Assembly: GCA_963575745.1 (NCBI GenBank)
Contig: CAUYUJ010007502.1
Location: forward strand, 181,001 to 245,000
Length of the DNA stretch: 64,000 nt
Direction of reading: 5' to 3'
Origin: Prorocentrum cordatum
Taxonomy: Eukaryota > Sar > Dinophyceae > Prorocentrales > Prorocentraceae
A model generated the notes under the pieces. That model was not told the DNA's origin and searched no databases. It saw only the letters and a program-made list of their open reading frames with translations. The position numbers were made by a program, and so were the translations under genes. This document shows, piece by piece, positions 61,191-64,000 of this stretch (the stretch's first letter is position 1; each line of letters opens with the position of its first letter).

Positions 61191-62015
61191 ACTGCCGTTG
61201 CCACTGCGACTGTCATGGCGAATGCGACTACGACTGCGAGAACAGCAGAATTCTACAACTGGATTCTCATCCGAATCTTAAGGGGAATACTTCCAGATAT
61301 GCTCCTACACATCGATGTTAGGTTGCTTTGCCGGGATAATTTACTTGCATGGCATTTTGCCCCCCACCCCCCCACCCCCCTCAAACCCCCTCGCCGCCTT
61401 TTCACGCATTCCTTGGCCGGGACAGCGTGCAAGTAATTTTCGACTTGCGTCGTTGGAGTCGGAGTCGTCGTCGTTATCTGCGGAGTCGAGAGTCGTGACT
61501 ACGTTGGCCGACAACGGCGATTGGTCGTCGTGGTGTTCCTCGTCTTCATCGTCATCGTCGCGTCGTCATCTTTGTCGCGTCGTCGTCGTCGTCGGCAGTC
61601 GCTGGGACGGGGGACCGTCCCCTTGCGAGGACCTCCCTCGGACCACAAATTAACGCTCGATCCGTGTCCAATTTCGGCGAGCACGAACGGGGAAAACAAG
61701 TCTGAATGATGGCGAGAAGGAACGATGAGGGGAACGAGCGGCGAGGATATTGGGTGTGATGGGGGAGGGCGGAAGAGGAGAATTTTGAGTTGCTTCGTAT
61801 CGCGCGGCAGGCGAGGCCGCTACTCCCAAAAGTACTGGTTCCGAGAACCCGCCGAGAGCTCTCAAATAGGCTATGGTATATCGAAGACGCCTACGGCGAA
61901 TCACCGCCGCCCCCTGCCTTTTTGGAAGCGCCTATGTGGCCGAACGTTGAGGCCAGACCTGCCAAGCTATCGGACCACGTGTTCCCCGAATCGGTTTGGA
62001 AAGCCTTCGGGGAAC
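61191..62015. other. Spacer, nothing recognised
   Basis: Contains a C-rich stretch at 61359-61395 and a GTCGTC-rich piece at 61455-61600. No gene is seen. Confidence 0.4.
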
Positions 62016-62019
62016 ACGT

Positions 62020-62650
62020 GGGCATCTTGAAGGTCATCTTGGCCGTCTTGGAGGCCTCTTGGGCAAGCTTTGGGCGATCTTTGGGGCTTTTTGGGCCGTC
62101 TCGGGCCAGCTTCGAGCCAACTTCGGCCATCTTGGTGGGTTCCTGGCACGTCTGAAGCCGTCGGAAGCCGTTTGGGGGGCCTCTATGGGCCGACTTGGGG
62201 CCCGCTTGGAATGCTCCAGGGCCGTCTTGGAGGCCATCTTGGGCGTCTGGGAGGCCATCTTGGGCGTGTTGGAGGCCTCTTGGGCCCTCTTGGGGCCCTC
62301 TAGGGGCCATCTTGGAGGCCACTTGGGCCATCATGGGGCTCTCTTGGGGGCCTCTTGGGCGATCTTGGGGGCTTCTTGGGCCGTCTTGAGCCGTCGGAGA
62401 GCCGAAAAGGCGCAAATGCGAAAATCCTTCAAAAACCAAGGGAAAATCAATGATTTTGGCCTCTTCGGACTCTCCTGGAGGACCTCTTGGAGGCCTCTTG
62501 GGCCGTCTGGGAGGCCTCTGGGGGGCCTCTTGGGCCGTCTTGGGCCGTCTTGGACTCTCTTGGGCCGTTTTGGAGGCCGTCTTGGACCATCTCGGGCGGA
62601 CTTGGAGGCCATCTTGGGCCATCTTCGCGATTTTTTGAGGATGTCCCGAG
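62020..62650 (+). repeat. CTTGGG-rich dispersed repeat
   Basis: Same family as 41380-42060. The landmark GCCGTCGGAGAGCCGAAAAG is at about 62388-62412, followed by GGGAAAATCAATGATTTTGG. Confidence 0.7.
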
Positions 62651-62869
62651 CGAAACGGCCGTTTTTGGGCATTGACAGACGGATTTTCGGCAATTTACGC
62701 GTGGCCGGCGGGACGGGCCGAAGCCCACTGGGGAGTTCTTTTAGAAAAAGAACCAAAACCAAAACCTGAAACATCCAGCACGCCGTGCACCCCTGCAAGC
62801 AGGGGGCGGCGGATCTAGTGGCCTTCGGCCCATCCCGCCACAGTGCTTGGGTGGGTCAGAATTCTCAGG

Positions 62870-63470
62870 GATGCTGCTTCAGGTCTCTTCGGGGCGCTCT
62901 CGGGGGCCTCTTGGGAGCAGTGTGGGGGCCTCTTGGGAGTCTCGTTGGGGGCCTCTTGGGAGCCTCTGTGGGCCTCTTGGGCGCCTCTTGGGGCCTCTTG
63001 GGAGCCTCTTGGGGCCTTTTGGGAGCCTCTTGCGAACCTCCTGGGGGGCCCTCGGGGCCGAGGGCTCGAAAAGTCCGTTCGGGTTCCTCATCTGGGCTCC
63101 CTCTTGGGGCCGTCTTTGGGCCCTCTTGGGCCGTCTTGGGCGCCTCTTGGGCCGTCTTGGGGCCCTTTTGGGCCGCCGTGGGTAAGGCTCTCTTAGGAGC
63201 CTCTGGGGCCGTCTTGGGGCGATCTCGGGGGCCTCGTGGGCCGTCTTGGAGCGTCGGACAGCCGAAAAGGCGAGAAGGCCAAACACCTTGGAACACCAAA
63301 GGGAAATCAATGATTGTTGCCTCTTGGGGCCCTCTTGGGACGCCTCTTGGAACACTCTTGGGACGTCTTCTGGGTTTCTTGGGCCGTGTTGAGACCACCT
63401 TGGGCGTGTTGGGGCACTCTTGGGCCTTCTCGGAGGCATCTTCTCGGCCTTCTTGGGCGATTTGTGGGCC
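62870..63470 (+). repeat. CTTGGG-rich dispersed repeat
   Basis: The clearest copy: GGGGCCGAGGGCTCGAAAAG at about 63053 and GGAGCGTCGGACAGCCGAAA at about 63249, followed by GGGAAATCAATGATTGTTGC. The order and spacing match the copy at 41.6-41.8 kb. Confidence 0.75.
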
Positions 63471-63799
63471 CGTGTTTGACCGGCTGCGCTACTAGAGGAC
63501 GCGCGCGACACGCCCTGGGACTCCCCGGCAATCCCCGGGAATCCCTGGATGTCTCGAGAAATCCCCAGAAATCCCCGGAAGTCCTTGTGTATCAGAGTGA
63601 GGGGGCCGAACGGTCATTCATTGTCCCTGCGTGCGTGGCTGAATAAGGAATTCGTGGTGAGAAGTCTGCGTGTTGCGTTGTTCCCTACCTAGGCTCTGCC
63701 TAAAAGGGTTCTTACCCTTTAGTTTAAAGGGGCCGGGCAGTGTTGCCCGCCCCTGGCGGTTCCCCCAGGATCCGCCCCGCGGTTCCCCCAGTTGCTTCC

Positions 63800-64000
63800 C
63801 CTTAGCTTAGCGTTGTTTATCTCATCTCAGCTTAGCTTATTTCATCTTAGCTTAGCTTAGCTTAGCTTAGCTTCATCTTAGCTCAGGTTTATGTTAGCTT
63901 AGTGTACCTTCATCTTAGCTTGGCCGAGCTTTAGCATAGCAGAGCACAGCAGAGCATGTCAGAGCGTAGCATAGCATAGCGCAGCACAGCATACCATAGC
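63800..64000 (+). repeat. (AGCTT) and (AGCAT) short repeats
   Basis: TTAGCTTAGCTTAGC units (63805-63925) change to AGCATAGCAGAGCACAGC units to the window end. The array continues beyond the window. Confidence 0.85.

Noticed and set aside
60167-61216. A 349-codon minus-strand frame of S/L/P/Q
   Set aside because: It is a by-product of the GAGGCT hexamer array.
61996-63495. Plus-strand frames rich in LGPSWGPLGG
   Set aside because: They follow the CTTGGG-rich repeat and change frame from copy to copy. There are no stable domains, and the reverse strand is equally open.

Overview
This is a GC-rich, repeat-dominated eukaryotic nuclear window, most consistent with a dinoflagellate (species not determinable). 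The strongest clue is a set of relict dinoflagellate spliced-leader sequences (core TAGCCATTTTGGCTCA, recognised from established knowledge of DinoSL). They sit just upstream of several minus-strand genes, at 8708-8723, 14377-14395, 21918-21932 and 12471-12491, with two weaker candidates. Other support comes from one-directional gene packing, AG|G splice contexts with GT, GC and possible GA donors, and very abundant (GGA)n, (GAC)n and (GAT)n tracts. Most long open frames in the window are by-products of these tracts and of tandem arrays and are not annotated as genes.

Region 1-2538: purine-rich low complexity, a palindrome-headed repeat (860-990) and a ~107-bp minisatellite array (1424-2538). 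Region 2539-28407: a ~25.9-kb segment bounded by a perfect 33-bp inverted repeat and inserted inside that minisatellite. The array resumes in the same orientation and register at 28408, and a short GAGG flank duplication is present. I interpret the segment as one giant TIR mobile element. Its cargo is almost all on the minus strand: a hAT-like transposase-family gene with a reading-frame break (4819-8708), a GIY-YIG-like protein (11086-12470), an unknown protein with an intron (13093-14325), a C5 cytosine DNA methyltransferase with its key motifs (15781-17052), a ~1030-residue protein with a Rossmann-methyltransferase-like motif rebuilt across two introns (18248-21810) and an unknown protein (22562-23365). 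One unknown gene is on the plus strand (24317-25321). A second, nearly perfect 45-bp inverted repeat (8987-9031 / 27097-27141) bounds an 18-kb sub-block.

Region 28408-29560: the other half of the minisatellite array, with a (GAT)n insertion, followed by a second copy of the palindrome-headed repeat. Region 29.8-52 kb: repeats of many kinds (10-bp, 9-bp and 12-bp minisatellites, a ~180-bp module between (CTC)n tracts, snapback elements and a CTTGGG-rich dispersed repeat family). Through it runs a plus-strand gene fragment with an ankyrin-repeat exon (exons at about 37694, 38990 and 42791). A 1.8-kb (GAC)n/heptamer satellite lies at 49.2-51.0 kb.

Region 52-64 kb: a decayed integrase-like retroelement fragment (about 52.1-53.5 kb, minus), two unrecognised minus-strand open frames, a 72-bp tandem repeat, a 1.8-kb GAGGCT hexamer array split by a T-rich block, and more of the CTTGGG-rich repeats. 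No rRNA, tRNA or CRISPR was seen.

If the element is one unit, it would be a very large dinoflagellate transposon carrying its own DNA-modifying enzyme together with genes that bear spliced-leader footprints. Neither gene expression nor mobility can be read from this sequence.
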